DNA of 22,664 nt from Mycoemilia scoparia (GCA_027575805.1 JANBPU010000254.1:1-22664); one strand, 5' to 3'. Positions 9,337 to 19,798 are shown, counted from the stretch's first letter. Translations and numbers: made by a program. The notes: a model not told the origin generated them from the sequence alone.

Positions 9337-10335
9337 TTACTGCAGCAACCTGTCCCTATTAATGATGCTGAGGGGGATATGGCACATTTCCTTGTCAATA
9401 GCCCAAACAGATATGTTTTTGGAGAACATGTGTTTGATGGTGGAGCAATTATGAAGGATTGTGTTATAAGTCTCTCCTGCATGGATACTCGAAAGATAGC
9501 ACCTTCCCAGGGATCTCGAAACCACAGATCCAGTTGACTGCAAGACACTAGTCTTGGGCCTTAGTGTGCTGGTGTAATCCTTGGAGTCACGTATGGCCCT
9601 GGCTTCAGAACTGCTTTCCCACCGCTCAATTGCCAGATTCAGTCGTGAATAATAAGAATTTGCTGATAATGGCTTCCTGGGATTTTTTCTAAGCGGAATA
9701 TACCTAGAAGCCCATGGCGTCTCTTTGTTGTAGGTTTGCTGTGTGAGGTTGGTAGAGCCAATGGTTGACTCTGAGAACATCCCATACGACCATTTGTAAA
9801 AGTCTTTTGCTGGTTTTCTATTGATAAAGGCACATTGTGGACATATATCGTTTATAGTATTTAGGGGGTCTGAACAAGATACGCCCTTCAGTATCACTGC
9901 TTCTCGGATGTAGCTATGCCATAGCTTACAGATGGATCTGTTTTTTGTTTGTACGCGGTATTGTCTACACCTTGAGGTAAAAAGGATCCCAAATGGACCC
10001 ACAAATCTAAAGTCTTTGAGACAACAGAAACTCACAGTCCACTTGGAGGACACGCCTACCAACATTTCCTGTGCATCAGATCTGTTTACGGCTGTTGGCT
10101 CGGGCCCCAGTAATCGCTCGAATCTCTTCGTCAAGACCTTGTTATAGCAAGCAATGGATTTATCATCGAGAACAAATAGGCGTTTCTGCCAATATCCGTA
10201 TCTACTTTTCTTGTATAAAAGGCCAATGACCACATGGTTTGCAAAAAACGGCCCCCCATTCATGTATTTTGTCCCACATGGTCTTCCGGTTTGTGTTAGA
10301 TCTAGGCTAACTATAGTTGAGTTGCTTGAATTCAT
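9337..10335 (-). CDS. PH-domain protein of unknown role (332 aa from preferred start)
   Basis: The preferred start is the ATG at 10335 (MNSSNSTIVSLDLTQ). The frame is open for 56 further codons upstream, with another ATG at 10437. However, the DNA just before 10335 is a long pyrimidine tract with CTTAC and TTTTACCAG, which reads as an intron end, so the upstream extension is probably not coding. Residues about 36-150 look like a pleckstrin-homology domain. It opens VIGLLYKKSRYGYWQKRLF, continues with VLDD, a Trp-initiated strand (KWTVSF) and CRQYRVQTKNRS, and ends with a helix carrying the conserved Trp (LWHSYIREAV). An insertion of about 30 residues lies between the second and third strands. 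The remaining 180 residues are basic and Ser/Asn-rich, without a recognised domain. PH domains bind phosphoinositides or proteins, so membrane-associated signalling is plausible inference. Confidence 0.65.
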   Translation of the reverse strand: MNSSNSTIVSLDLTQTGRPCGTKYMNGGPFFANHVVIGLLYKKSRYGYWQKRLFVLDDKSIACYNKVLTKRFERLLGPEPTAVNRSDAQEMLVGVSSKWTVSFCCLKDFRFVGPFGILFTSRCRQYRVQTKNRSICKLWHSYIREAVILKGVSCSDPLNTINDICPQCAFINRKPAKDFYKWSYGMFSESTIGSTNLTQQTYNKETPWASRYIPLRKNPRKPLSANSYYSRLNLAIERWESSSEARAIRDSKDYTSTLRPKTSVLQSTGSVVSRSLGRCYLSSIHAGETYNTILHNCSTIKHMFSKNISVWAIDKEMCHIPLSIINRDRLLQ

Positions 10336-12373
10336 TTCTAGCTTTCTGGTAAAAGGACAAAAAGATTTGTAAGTCGGAAAAGAAACGAGTGAAAAGATAG
10401 CAAGAAATGAGGCCTGTCCAGGCAAACATGCAACCATATGACTCGAACGGCAGCATATGGGTGAGTATTTTTTGAAGGACTGAAAATGGACAATACATGA
10501 CAATTTATTTTCAATAATAATGTAGGCTGGCCAGTATGCATGATGCCGCCGGCCTACTAGTAAAAACCAGCCCTTCCTAAATAATGACCCTTATTTGAGA
10601 TATCGTCAGCTAGTAAACAAGATTATGTTTGACTTTCAAGAATTCTTTGTCTTGGGTATCAGGAAAGGATCTGCAAAATGGTGCAAGGCAATGCATACTA
10701 GTGCTATTGATCACAAAAGAGAGTGCCCTGAATGGAATATTTTTAAAATGGATCATCCGATTATGTAATGAATTGTCTTGGCTGTGTAAAAGGCCAAGAT
10801 CGAAATTCTTATGCAGTCAAAAAATTGGCCCTTAGTTTCAAATAGTCAAACAGTTGGAGCTGTTTTGAAGTTGGGCTATTACCTTTGTGAAACAAGGTGG
10901 CTCGGGTAGTAAGATTGTTTGAGCGTGCTCGCCATTATTCTTTAGATAATCATAAGAACAGTGAATCTACCATCCGAGTAAATGCATTTTTGGGTTTACA
11001 ATATCATTTGCATACTATTATTTTAGAGCTAATCAAAGTTAATGGTGAAAGAAATACAAGAAACTAAAGGCTGCAAGGAGGAATATAGCCCGAAAAATAT
11101 TTGACCCATTTAGTCATAGGCTTATTGGCTATCTTTTGCTGGCGGCAAATCTATACTTAGTAGACTTTCGCATATTGTGTAAGACATAACTAAATCATCA
11201 AAAGATCGTGCTACATGAAGGGGTGCTCCAAGCTAGAGTTGGATATCGAGTGATGGTATACTATTCCTGGTCCTGGGCTTACTTTTGGTGTAATTTGCTT
11301 TTCCATACAGAAATAATAAAAAGACAATTGTTGCCTAACTGTAGCAACATTAATAATAGTTTTATACTTGCTTGCATGCAAAACGTAGACCAGCTATCCT
11401 TATCGCCCCATCTTATATTTGTTCAGGGAGCTGTGTTTGGGTTTAGACCCTTTTTCCATGTTACTGGATTAGGCAATACGAAGGGTGGTTATGTCCAGAG
11501 AGATAAACGCACTGTATTGCCTGAGGGGAGCTTTGACGGTAGCAATAATTATACTGCTTTGTTGAATTGAGATATCACTAGCAAATGTTATAGTGGGTGT
11601 TGAGAAATATAATCTATGGTTAGTGTGGCATTTCAATGTAAAGGTTAAAATGTGGTGTAAACAGTGATAACCTATTTGATAAACCTACTGCCAAATTTTT
11701 ACATATTTGGCTATGCTACTTGCAGGGACTAAAATACTGTAGGTAAACAGTACTGGCAATTGTCAATTCTTTAATATACTTTAGTAGTTCTTTGGCACTA
11801 ACACTACGAGAGCTGCTTTACTTCTTTGATGTTGGGGACACCCATCTTTTCCAAGCGTATATAATTGAAGATCTGGCTGATCTAAAGCATATGAGTTTAC
11901 ATGGATCTCCATATAATCAGACTCTAAAGTCGTAAATAAAAATAATATAGGAAAAAGTATTTTTAAACAAACCTCTTGTCTGATCAGTCTGCGATCGTGG
12001 CAAAATGAATTCTGGGTCAAGCTCTGTTTATCCAAGTGGCAGCAGCAGCAGTTTTACAGTACAAGCCATAAAGTCTTGACCGTAGCACTTTATCCAAAAA
12101 CTCTACTCCCTTTATACTGCAATGTACTTTCCTTGGCTACTACTCTCTTTCCATTTTGTATTGATACAACATGGGTTTTATACAACTGTCTATAGCACGG
12201 ACCATTCGAAAAATGCGTCATGCGAACCGATCTTGACTCTCCCTCTCTCTCTCGCTCTTCAAAACACGGTTTATAAGCGATGCCCAATTGCAAATGTTTT
12301 CTTTTGATACGGTACCTTTTCTTTAAACCCCCCGCACTTTTATATTTTCATTTCCAAGAAAAGGGATTTTCAG
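10336..12373. other. 2-kb interval between divergent genes, no supported gene
   Basis: This lies between the starts of the PH-domain gene (-) and the transporter gene (+). The longest frames (for example 11208-11570 on the plus strand) have no motif and atypical composition. The left edge contains a probable 5' exon or leader intron of the PH-domain gene. The right edge contains the transporter promoter and leader. I see no repeat family member, tRNA or transposase here. Confidence 0.45.
12237..12260. promoter_or_regulatory. CT-rich tract upstream of the transporter gene
   Basis: A nearly pure pyrimidine run (CTCTCCCTCTCTCTCTCGCT and on) lies about 115 bp before the transporter ATG. Such CT blocks are common near fungal transcription starts. 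This is a positional inference only. Confidence 0.4.
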
Positions 12374-14177
12374 ATGATGCAACCAAACATAGATACGCAG
12401 CACTCAACTCCCATTATCCCAGGCACATATAATCCCGACTTCGAAAGTAGATTGAGTGATCATTCATTGAAACGCAACATCAATGATAGCGGCGATACAT
12501 TCCACTTGGCAGCAGACCTCAAAGATGACACATCTTCCAATGCATATAAGAACGAAAATAAGACCACGTGTCCTGGAACTCCAACGTCCACAGATGATGA
12601 TAAGGGAGATTTCTGTAAGCTTGATTCACTAGGAAGCAGTCCCAATGAGTACCCGGATGGTGGCTATGGCTGGGTCGTGGTTATCTGCTGCTTCTTGCTT
12701 GAAGCTTTTACGGAAGGACCGATGGCAGCCTTTGGTGTTTACCAGGAACATTATGTAAATGACAAGTTTAAAGGGGAGGTCTCAAACTCGACAATATCCT
12801 TTATTGGGACGCTCGCACCTGCGACCATGTCTATATGCGGCCTTTTTGGTGGGAAGCTATGCGAAAGGTTTGGGTTCAAGCTCGTCCCTTTTGTTGGAGT
12901 AATAATAATCAGTCTGGGTTATCTCCTGGCATCATTTTCTAACCAGGTAAATAAAAGTGAACATTAGCAAGTATGATACTCTATTAGCTTTAATAAGAGT
13001 TGGTTGCTAGCTGCGAATCAACAATCACAACCAATCAAATATCTGGCCCTGAACATATAATAACTCATGATTTGATATAGACTTGGCAGCTTTTTATAAC
13101 TCAAGGGTTTATGACCGGCATGGGTACATCCCTGGCTTTTCTTCCAGCTGTCTCAACGCCTTCACAGTGGTTCTACAAGCGGCGTGGACTGGCCACCGGG
13201 TTTGTTGTGACTGGTGTTGGTGCAGGCGGAATGCTGTGGTCTTTGCTAACTCGGCTTATGATTTCTAAAGTTGGCTCTGCATGGTCATTAAGAATAACAG
13301 CCATGCTTGAGTTTGGTGTTGGAACCGTTTGTCTGCTACTTATCAAGACACGTTTTGTTGAAGGAAAGCCAAGGGCACTTAATTGGAATGTATTTAAAGA
13401 CATAAGGCTATGGGGAATACTTGGCTTCTTTGCTTTGGCCTCTCTGGCCTCGCTTATTCCTCTGTTCTATCTCCCAAGTAAGTAATGGTATTCTGTATGC
13501 AGCGGTAGATGGTGTTTTATCTCGGATGAAGCTTGCCATTTATTCTTGGTAATCTTTGTGACATTCATTTATAGGCTACGCGACATCAAAAGGCTACAAT
13601 GTAGACACAGGAGCTCTCCTGGTCACTGTTGGGAATCTTTCCTCAACTCTAGGAAGACTTATAACCAGCATTGTGTCGGACTATATAGGTTCAGGCAACA
13701 TTGCTCTTATCGGACCATTTCTGTCTAGTCTTTCCATTCTATGCATATGGACAGTATCAAACAACATCTATACAATGCTGGCCTTTGCTGTCTGCTATGG
13801 GTTTGGCTATGGAACAATTTACACACAGACCCCTGTTGTCATTGCAAGACTATTCGGTAAGCCGACCTCTTTGTCCAAAGTAGCCCAAATCATATAAAAT
13901 GCACTTTTAAAAAACATATAATCAATAGTTTCAATATGTATATTTACTTCTAGGTGTCGATTCCATGGCAGTGATAACTGGTGCCGCATACACCGCTGCC
14001 GGTCCAAGCTTCCTTTCCGGCGGGCCTCTCGCTGGTCTCCTTTTGGAAAAGTTCAGTGGTACACCTTCTCCATATTTACCGGTTCAGCTGTTTTCCGGTA
14101 TTGTGCTACTTGTATCACTACTACCAATGATTCTCGTACGCCTTTCTATATCTCGCAAGTTTCTGTCCCGTGTTTAG
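12374..14177 (+). CDS. MFS transporter, monocarboxylate-transporter (MCT/MCH) type, four exons (491 aa)
   Basis: The exons are 12374..12946, 13081..13477, 13575..13856 and 13954..14177. The introns are 134, 97 and 97 nt, with GTAAAT, GTAAGT and GTAAGC donors and TAG acceptors; every junction keeps frame. The start is the tandem ATG at 12374, directly after an ATTTTCAG sequence that might be a leader-intron acceptor. Residues 1-92 are hydrophilic, Ser/Asp-rich and presumably cytosolic. PDGGYGWVVV at 94-103 is the signature at the start of helix 1 in the MCT family, followed by about 12 membrane segments and a short basic tail (RKFLSRV). GFMTGMG and GFGYGTIYTQTP match the usual Gly-rich helices. 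Animal members carry lactate, pyruvate and related monocarboxylates with protons. Fungal MCH proteins are often not monocarboxylate carriers, so the substrate is unknown. Length and topology are normal. Confidence 0.9.
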
Positions 14178-14397
14178 ATGCAACGGCACTCTTACCTAAA
14201 TGGCATTCGGCAATTCTTTTATTGAAGTTACATCTTTATTTTTAACCCATAGATAGCAGTGTAATATCAAGTGCAGTCTCTTCTATAAATAAGCTTATTT
14301 GTAGCACTATAAATGACATTCCAGTTTAATATGATTTATCGTAGAGACAATTTTGTAAACCATGGGTTTAACTAGACTCAGAAGGTAAACAATATAT

Positions 14398-14495
14398 GGA
14401 TCATAATTTATGAAGGGTGACTTTTGGTGGCCAAAGATTATAGGGGCAATCCCAGGCAAATGTGTGACTCTATAGCCCTTCAAAAATAACTACCC
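14398..14495 (+). mobile_element. MITE, copy 2 (98 bp)
   Basis: The ends are GGATCATAATTTATGAAGGG and CCCTTCAAAAATAACTACCC. The core GATTATAGGGGCAATCCCAG is nearly identical to copy 4. It is about 15 bp shorter than the others, with the loss in the right interior between the GTGTGAC segment and the right inverted repeat. The flanks (ATAT on the left, ATGT on the right) give only a weak duplication. It lies 220 bp downstream of the transporter stop. Confidence 0.8.
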
Positions 14496-14518
14496 ATGTG
14501 GCCCAATATTTATGATAT

Positions 14519-14631
14519 GGATCATAATTTTTGAAGGGTGAATTTTTGTGACCAATGATTATAGGGACTATCAAAGCCAAATGGATGTCCAGTTTTACTA
14601 GTAAACATTCACCCTTCAAACATTATCTCCC
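14519..14631 (+). mobile_element. MITE, copy 3 (113 bp), tandem to copy 2
   Basis: It starts GGATCATAATTTTTGAAGGG and ends CACCCTTCAAACATTATCTCCC. It lies only 23 bp after copy 2 and in the same orientation. The interior is more diverged than the other copies (GATTATAGGGACTATCAAAG), and no clear target duplication is visible. It is probably the older insertion. Confidence 0.75.
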
Positions 14632-14845
14632 ATTTGGTAGGGTTTTCATCAAGAGAATAGCCCTGTGCCCTCATGCTACCAGCAAACCTGGCCCATAAGC
14701 CATGTGTTATAGGGCAGCATTGGAGAGACTATTCTGGTATCCTTCTAGAGAAGACCGTGCCATATATCAGCTGGCCGAATTAAATAATTTTTGGCAAAAC
14801 AGTTTCTTGGCTGATGCTATTTTTGTCTGTTTTGTATTTGGACAG

Positions 14846-14870
14846 TATATATATATATATATATATATAT
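14846..14870. repeat. (TA)n microsatellite
   Basis: About 12 uninterrupted TA dinucleotides lie between MITE copy 3 and the possible upstream exons of the RasGEF gene. Confidence 0.95.
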
Positions 14871-15628
14871 TCCGTAGAGAGTTATTGCTGCTGTCCACAG
14901 GAAACAAGCGTAAAAACTTGATGAAACGCCAACTAAAAACTAGAAAATCCCCAATAGCCAGTGTAAAATGCGGAAGTATCCACGAAATCGACCTTAAGGA
15001 TCCCTTAATAAATCTTGCATGCCTCGCAGAAATGAGAGAGCAATCTCAATCATGCAGCCAAAGACCGAGCTTGGTCGAACGTCAGTGGCCAGTTGCTATG
15101 CGAATATTGTGTCATACACCTTGTCCCCTGCTGCAGTCATCGTTCCCACCGTAGGGGTTTCCTAAATGGGACAGAAATATGGCTCCGAAAATCTCCGCTC
15201 CGCCCAACATTTTCATAAGCTATTGTTTAGCTGATGCAGGTCTTGGTACTCCTGGCGTCACACGTGTCTAAGCGCATCTGTGCCCACATAATCTCATCGG
15301 TGTTATCCAAAAGAGTAATGCTTGGAGCTTGTATGTGCCTTGGTGATTGACCATCACCTCACTCAATTTGCCTACTCAATCGGCAGTTTTCCGCAACCCC
15401 TTTGCTCAAACTGTAGCCTTGGCCATGATGCAGAAAATCCTTCTAGGTGCTGTCTTTTTAAATGCTCGCCTGCCCTCACACATCTGTGCACAACCTTTTC
15501 ACATATCCTCCAACCCAGCGACCTGTTCTTAACTGCTTTTTTGTTTCTACACAGCAGTAAATAGCCTATTCCAGATCTTTTAGGACTATTCTTTGTTTAT
15601 CCAAGCATACTATCCTTCTTTGTCTCAG

Positions 15629-15692
15629 CATAGTGGCCCCTAGTCAGGACCACGGCCCAGTGTATACAAGAATATGCATCCGATGGTGCAAG
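15629..15692 (+). other. Candidate upstream coding exon of the RasGEF gene
   Basis: The 64-nt segment follows an acceptor-like pyrimidine tract (TTCTTTGTCTCAG) and ends at a perfect GTAAGT donor (15693). Read in the one frame that joins in phase to the next acceptor (CTAACTGTCAG, ending 15757), it encodes IVAPSQDHGPVYTRICIRW plus Cys-Lys with no stop, and continues into FLI-MPNKTAL. The intron would be 65 nt, shorter than others in the window. If real, the RasGEF protein starts further upstream than the ATG at 15767. Confidence 0.4.
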
Positions 15693-15766
15693 GTAAGTTG
15701 TGCTATTGTTGCTATTGCCTCCATACGTGGCCATCACAAGCCATTGCTAACTGTCAGTTTCTCATT

Positions 15767-18605
15767 ATGCCAAACAAAACAGCGCTTCATTCTCCAGCGA
15801 TTTCTCCTGCTGTGCTGGGAGAATGGTGTGATGGGAGCGCGAATAAAGCAAGCAGTTCCTTGTCACACTCATCTAGTAAGTGGGAATTTGATCCATCTCC
15901 ATTTACTACACTGGTCACAGGCCTTTGTTTGGTAAAGATTTTGTTAACAAACCTTTCTATAAATAGCAGTGCGAGCAAGGCACAATGCTCAATGTGGCTG
16001 CACAGAACAAAAGTGGGCTGTCAGCCATAGCAATAAAAGACAGCCTCCATTTCCTACAGCAGCTCCAAAAGAACCAAGCCAAGAATTCCCACTTGACATC
16101 CTGTCTGGCCCTCGATCGCCTTATAATGTCAGCTGGTCCCAGAATCACAAAAACATTTCCTCCAACACCACCACCAAATCTGTACCCGCTTCTTTTATCT
16201 TTGAAAAAAACAAGGCGACCCTTAACAAGCAAATGCTGGCATCCGAGCCTACTCAGGTAGTCAAGGTGCTTCAGTACTTTGCCCATGATGTACTAGTTTT
16301 GCCCAGCCCATCCAGTACGCCATATGGTAAGCAGAAGCCCAAAGGACATGCGGGCTTAAATGAAGATGGCAGACCCAGAATTGTACCCCAGCCTCCCCTC
16401 AGAACATATATAAAAGCAGTTGATGACGATACCGCTGGCCAGATTCCTGTTTCCCATATGGTTTGTGCGCTGACAAAGCAATTTCTAGAAACTACAAGTG
16501 CTGGAATCAACTTTTGCACTATACATTTGTTTCCACCGCCACTGGTTGCCTATGCCATTGCGTACCAAGGGAGCCTGATGTTTAAGCGGCTTACTATAGA
16601 GCAAATCATAGACCACCTGTTCACAAAAACTCCAGAGCGCAATGTTGTTGCCTTTGTGGATAATTTCAACTTTCTTACACGTTTAGTTGAAAAGTCAATA
16701 CTTACATATGCTTGCGCAGAGCAACGGGCTGATGGCATTTCATGGTGGATACAGGTCGCCGAATCGCTGCGAAGTCTGGGAGACTACCAACATCTCAAAT
16801 GTATAATCAGTGCTCTTTCTACATTTCCCATTCACAGGCTGGGCATGACGTGGGGATGTGTTTCGGCATACTACAGAGCAAAGCTCGAACACCTAAGAGT
16901 AACCGTGGTTAGTGATACCAAGAACTATCATTATTACAGGGAAGAAATGGGAATTCGTAGTCAAGAGGTGACCAGGCACTGTGAATCCGATAGGAGTCAT
17001 AAATCATCGCTGACATTGAGAGGTGTTCTGCGGGCATTCAATAACCCAACGGAAGACAACCGAAAAAAAATACCCACTGATACCGCAAGCCTGGCAAGGG
17101 TTGAGACTTCTGAGCTTCCCAAAACGAAAACCATCATTCCAATTCTTGCTACCTTACAGCGAGATATCATTCACATTCACGAATTCGACAAAGTCAACTC
17201 TGCTACCAACTCAGAAGCTGAGGAAAGCACTTTTGATCTTACTTGTGCCAATGGCCATGGCGGTCATACTCGCAGACCAGTATCTTTATTGCTCTCTCAG
17301 AACCCTATAAACCTTCTTAACAACTTGTTGGTTTGCCCCAGATATTCATTGGTCCCTTCCAAAAATACTTTGGAAATGCTTTTTCCAGCCAGGAGGATTG
17401 ATGTTGATGCTGCGCTTTCGAAGAATGTTGAAAAGGGGTTTCTTACTCGGATGGAACTAATGACTTACACATCCTTTCAGCAGCAAGAGCGGGTTCAAGA
17501 TAGACTCTGGAATTTTGTGAGTCGTGATGCAAAGCTAAAGCCGAAGCTTGAACCATTGTACTCATTTATTACATCTATGTTGGCGCCTGCACGAAGAAAG
17601 ACCAAGCGCTCCCTTGGTACTCTGTTTCAATATTCAAAAAATGCAAATTCTGTACGCTTCGATGCTTCATACGATGCCATTCTTGATAGCATCCCGCACA
17701 ATTTTGGAATAAGAGTAGCCATACTTTCTCTGATGGCCCAAGATGCAATGTTCTCTGAACCTTGGGTTAGCGAAAAGGAAATTGATACTCTCAGCTATTC
17801 AAGAGAACCCAGTGCTAGAAAGCACAAAAGTCCTTCCCCAATAGCCCTGCAGCCGTTATGTATTAAAGTCCCTTCGCAATACGCTGAAAGACACATCGAA
17901 AGTCCCCAGTACACTTCTTCAACAGCGGTTCCAAGAACACCCCCCATTAGCGATGGTGGAAGTCCTACCATCAACTCTTCGCCAAGCACTGTATATTCTG
18001 GAGGAGACTCCATGACTTTTGGCAGCGCTCCATGCAAGGCTGTACCAAATCCCCGTTACTCTCAAGCTTCAACTCTATGCTCAAATTTCCCATTACCATC
18101 ACTGACGCCAAAAATGCCTTCTATGTCATCCCAAAGCTATTATAGAAAATCCATTGGAGATGGCTTACCAGGGCGCTGCAAAGAAAGCAAGAAAGCACAC
18201 CTGTCTGCCATGAGCAGCTATAGACAAGCCCAGTCCAATGGTACTTCTTTGCCTCGTCGGGTCGGGAAAGTCAGCTCTGGAATTTCTATTGATTCGGCCC
18301 ACAAATCAATGGATACTCAAAAATATAAAAACGTCAAATCTGTTACAGGTAATTGCCATGAATCATACCCAAATAATGCAGTACCCAGCAGAGCTAGCGA
18401 GTTCAAAACACCAAAACATACGAATAATATAAGCTTCAACGGAACATTTAGAAGCTCTTCAAAACATCATGGTCCAGACAGACGTGTATCCTCTTATTCT
18501 GCAGGATCCCACAAGGCCAAGCCATTCTGGATGAATTTGCACTCGGAAGCTACCACACTTTATTACCCAATAGATAAACCAACCCAAGTCCAATGCCCAA
18601 GATAA
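15767..18605 (+). CDS. Ras guanine-nucleotide exchange factor (CDC25 homology domain), at least 915 aa
   Basis: RasGEFs catalyse GDP release from small Ras-type GTPases at the membrane. The model joins 15767..15875 and 15967..18605 (intron 91 nt, donor GTAAGT, phase 1); the 5' end may extend upstream. Numbering from the valine codon at 15969, the CDC25-type domain spans about 193-520. It opens VAYAIAYQGSLMFKRLTIEQ, then has RLVEKSILTYACAEQRADGI, a run of helices, FPIHRLGMTWG (compare 'v.RL..tW' in the family) and KNYHYYREEM. IIPILATLQRDIIHIHEF corresponds to the usual 'IP.LG..L.DL..I' block. About 66 residues separate NYHYYR from that block, roughly 40 more than in typical CDC25 domains as I remember them. 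The last 280 residues are Ser/Pro-rich and look disordered. No SH3 domain or clear RasGEF_N module was recognised. Assignment to a specific yeast gene (CDC25, BUD5) is not possible. Confidence 0.8.
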
Positions 18606-18757
18606 TTAACAATAGTTGTCCCTGAATAGAAGCTGTGTGCTGAATCCCTCTGATAATTAACCCTTTATCACGATTTTGTAAATTATAGCATTTTCATAAC
18701 CATACTTGATCTTTGAATGTAAATTTTCTTTATATGAGTTACTTTGCTAATTCAAAT

Positions 18758-18871
18758 GGATCATAATTTTCGAAGGGTGACTTTCGGTGGCCTGCGATTA
18801 TAGGGGCAATCCCAGCCAAATGTGTGATCACAGTCTATTATTAAATGGTCACCCTTCAAAAATAACTACCC
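18758..18871 (+). mobile_element. MITE, copy 4 (114 bp)
   Basis: It starts GGATCATAATTTTCGAAGGG and ends CCCTTCAAAAATAACTACCC, with AAAT directly on both sides (18754-18757 and 18872-18875) as an apparent 4-bp target duplication. The inverted ends extend inward through GGGTGAC and GTCACCC. The core GATTATAGGGGCAATCCCAG matches copy 2. It sits 150 bp downstream of the RasGEF stop codon. Confidence 0.85.
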
Positions 18872-19170
18872 AAATGTGTTGAATTTAATTGCTTATTGGC
18901 TGCAATTGAAACCATGTGAAGCTATTGCTCCTTATAATCCATAACAGTATTGTTGATATTATTTCTGTGATTTTTAGCATGCTAGATTAAACTTTAAAAC
19001 ACCATAACTATAATTATAAAAGAGAATTGCTAACAACATGAAGTTTTTTTGCTATTAAATGAACTTTTTGATCACTGATCACCACCCAGAAAATATATCC
19101 CATAATTCTAATATTTATTTGAAATATATATGTTGGGCTGTGACCATTCACACCCATATATAATAACCCA

Positions 19171-19590
19171 GAATCATTTTGGGCGGCCCTTGGTTGATTG
19201 GAATGATTTAGGATGATTCCGAATCATGACAATTCATCTATTTTTATTAGTACTTTCCTTTTATTAGCAATTTTATAATAATTTTTGAGAAACACACTCT
19301 CATTTCACCTTTATATAATCATACTGTTATTTATTTAAATAAAGTTGTGGTTGAAAGTATTTGAACAAGTATAAATTATTTATATCTTTATATAATTTAA
19401 CCTAAGCGATTCATTAATACTACACTCTGATTCTTATTCATTCTGAATGATTAATTCCCATTCATTTTCATTCTTATCCATTCTGAACTATTCTTTCCCA
19501 TTTAGAATCATCCTTTCTCGTTCTGAATCATTCAGAGTCATTCCGGACAAGTCCTTTCCATTCAGGACCATCCTTAACAATACTGAATCA
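19171..19590. repeat. Two clusters of degenerate GAATCATTC-type repeats
   Basis: In 19171-19236 the motif family reads mostly GGAATGATT / GGATGATTCCGAATCAT. In 19408-19590 it reads mostly as the complement (CATTCTGAATGATT, CATTCTGAAC, TTCTGAATCATTCAGAGTCA). The units are about 10 bp and imperfect. The two clusters face each other across about 170 bp of AT-rich DNA, like the subterminal repeats of a DNA transposon. No clean terminal repeat or target duplication was found. Confidence 0.5.
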
Positions 19591-19691
19591 CTTTATTAAA
19601 CATTTCTACAACTTACTGTCAGGCCGTGTTTATCCCTAACCATTCTGGCCTGTCATAGTATAACAAAAAACCCAAGTTGGGGAGAGTGCCA

Positions 19692-19798
19692 TGCTAAAAA
19701 TTATACCCATAATTTTAGTAATAAATATTATTTAGTAGTTACCATAATATTTATTCCTTTAAATAAACAGCAGCTTTTTAACCTTTAATAAATTATAT
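19692..19798 (+). repeat. Left copy of a ~107-bp inverted repeat flanking the retroelement remnant
   Basis: It begins TGCTAAAAATTATACCCATA and ends AATAAATTATAT. It matches the minus strand of 21185..21080 with fewer than ten differences by eye. Within it AATAAATATTAT and ATAATATTTATT form a perfect 12-bp stem. The orientation is opposite to what paired long terminal repeats of one retroelement should show. Confidence 0.85.

Larger units (their letters stand above)
14178..15628. other. 1.4-kb interval with two MITEs, a TA repeat and possible exons
   Basis: The left third holds the transporter 3' region and MITE copies 2 and 3. From about 14880 to 15150 the plus strand has an open frame of coding-like composition (for example RKSPIASVKCGSIHEIDLKD and LAEMREQSQSCSQRPSLVER) that ends at a GTAGGG donor-like site at 15151. 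Its phase would fit the candidate exon at 15629, so these may be 5' exons of the RasGEF gene. Between 15155 and 15628 there are strong acceptor-like sites (for example CTTAAC then CACAG near 15555), but I could not assemble a unique model. Confidence 0.35.
18606..19691. other. AT-rich interval with MITE copy 4 and a degenerate motif array
   Basis: No reading frame of note was found on either strand. It begins with the RasGEF 3' region, then has MITE copy 4, about 300 bp of featureless AT-rich DNA, and the GAATCATTC-type repeat region from 19171 to 19590. A CCCAAGTTGGG palindrome sits at about 19670, just before the inverted repeat that starts at 19692. Confidence 0.5.

Noticed and set aside
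10336..10503. N-terminal extension of the PH-domain protein
   Set aside because: The segment contains a long pyrimidine tract with a branch-like CTTAC and a TTTTACCAG acceptor, so it is more likely an intron end than coding.
11208..11570. 120-codon plus-strand frame in the 10.3-12.4 kb gap
   Set aside because: Composition is unlike the real genes nearby, there is no motif, and no supporting splice sites or promoter were seen.
14845..14871. Tyr-Ile repeat in the frame 14702-15154
   Set aside because: It is the translation of a TA microsatellite, so the upstream part of that frame is not taken as protein-coding.
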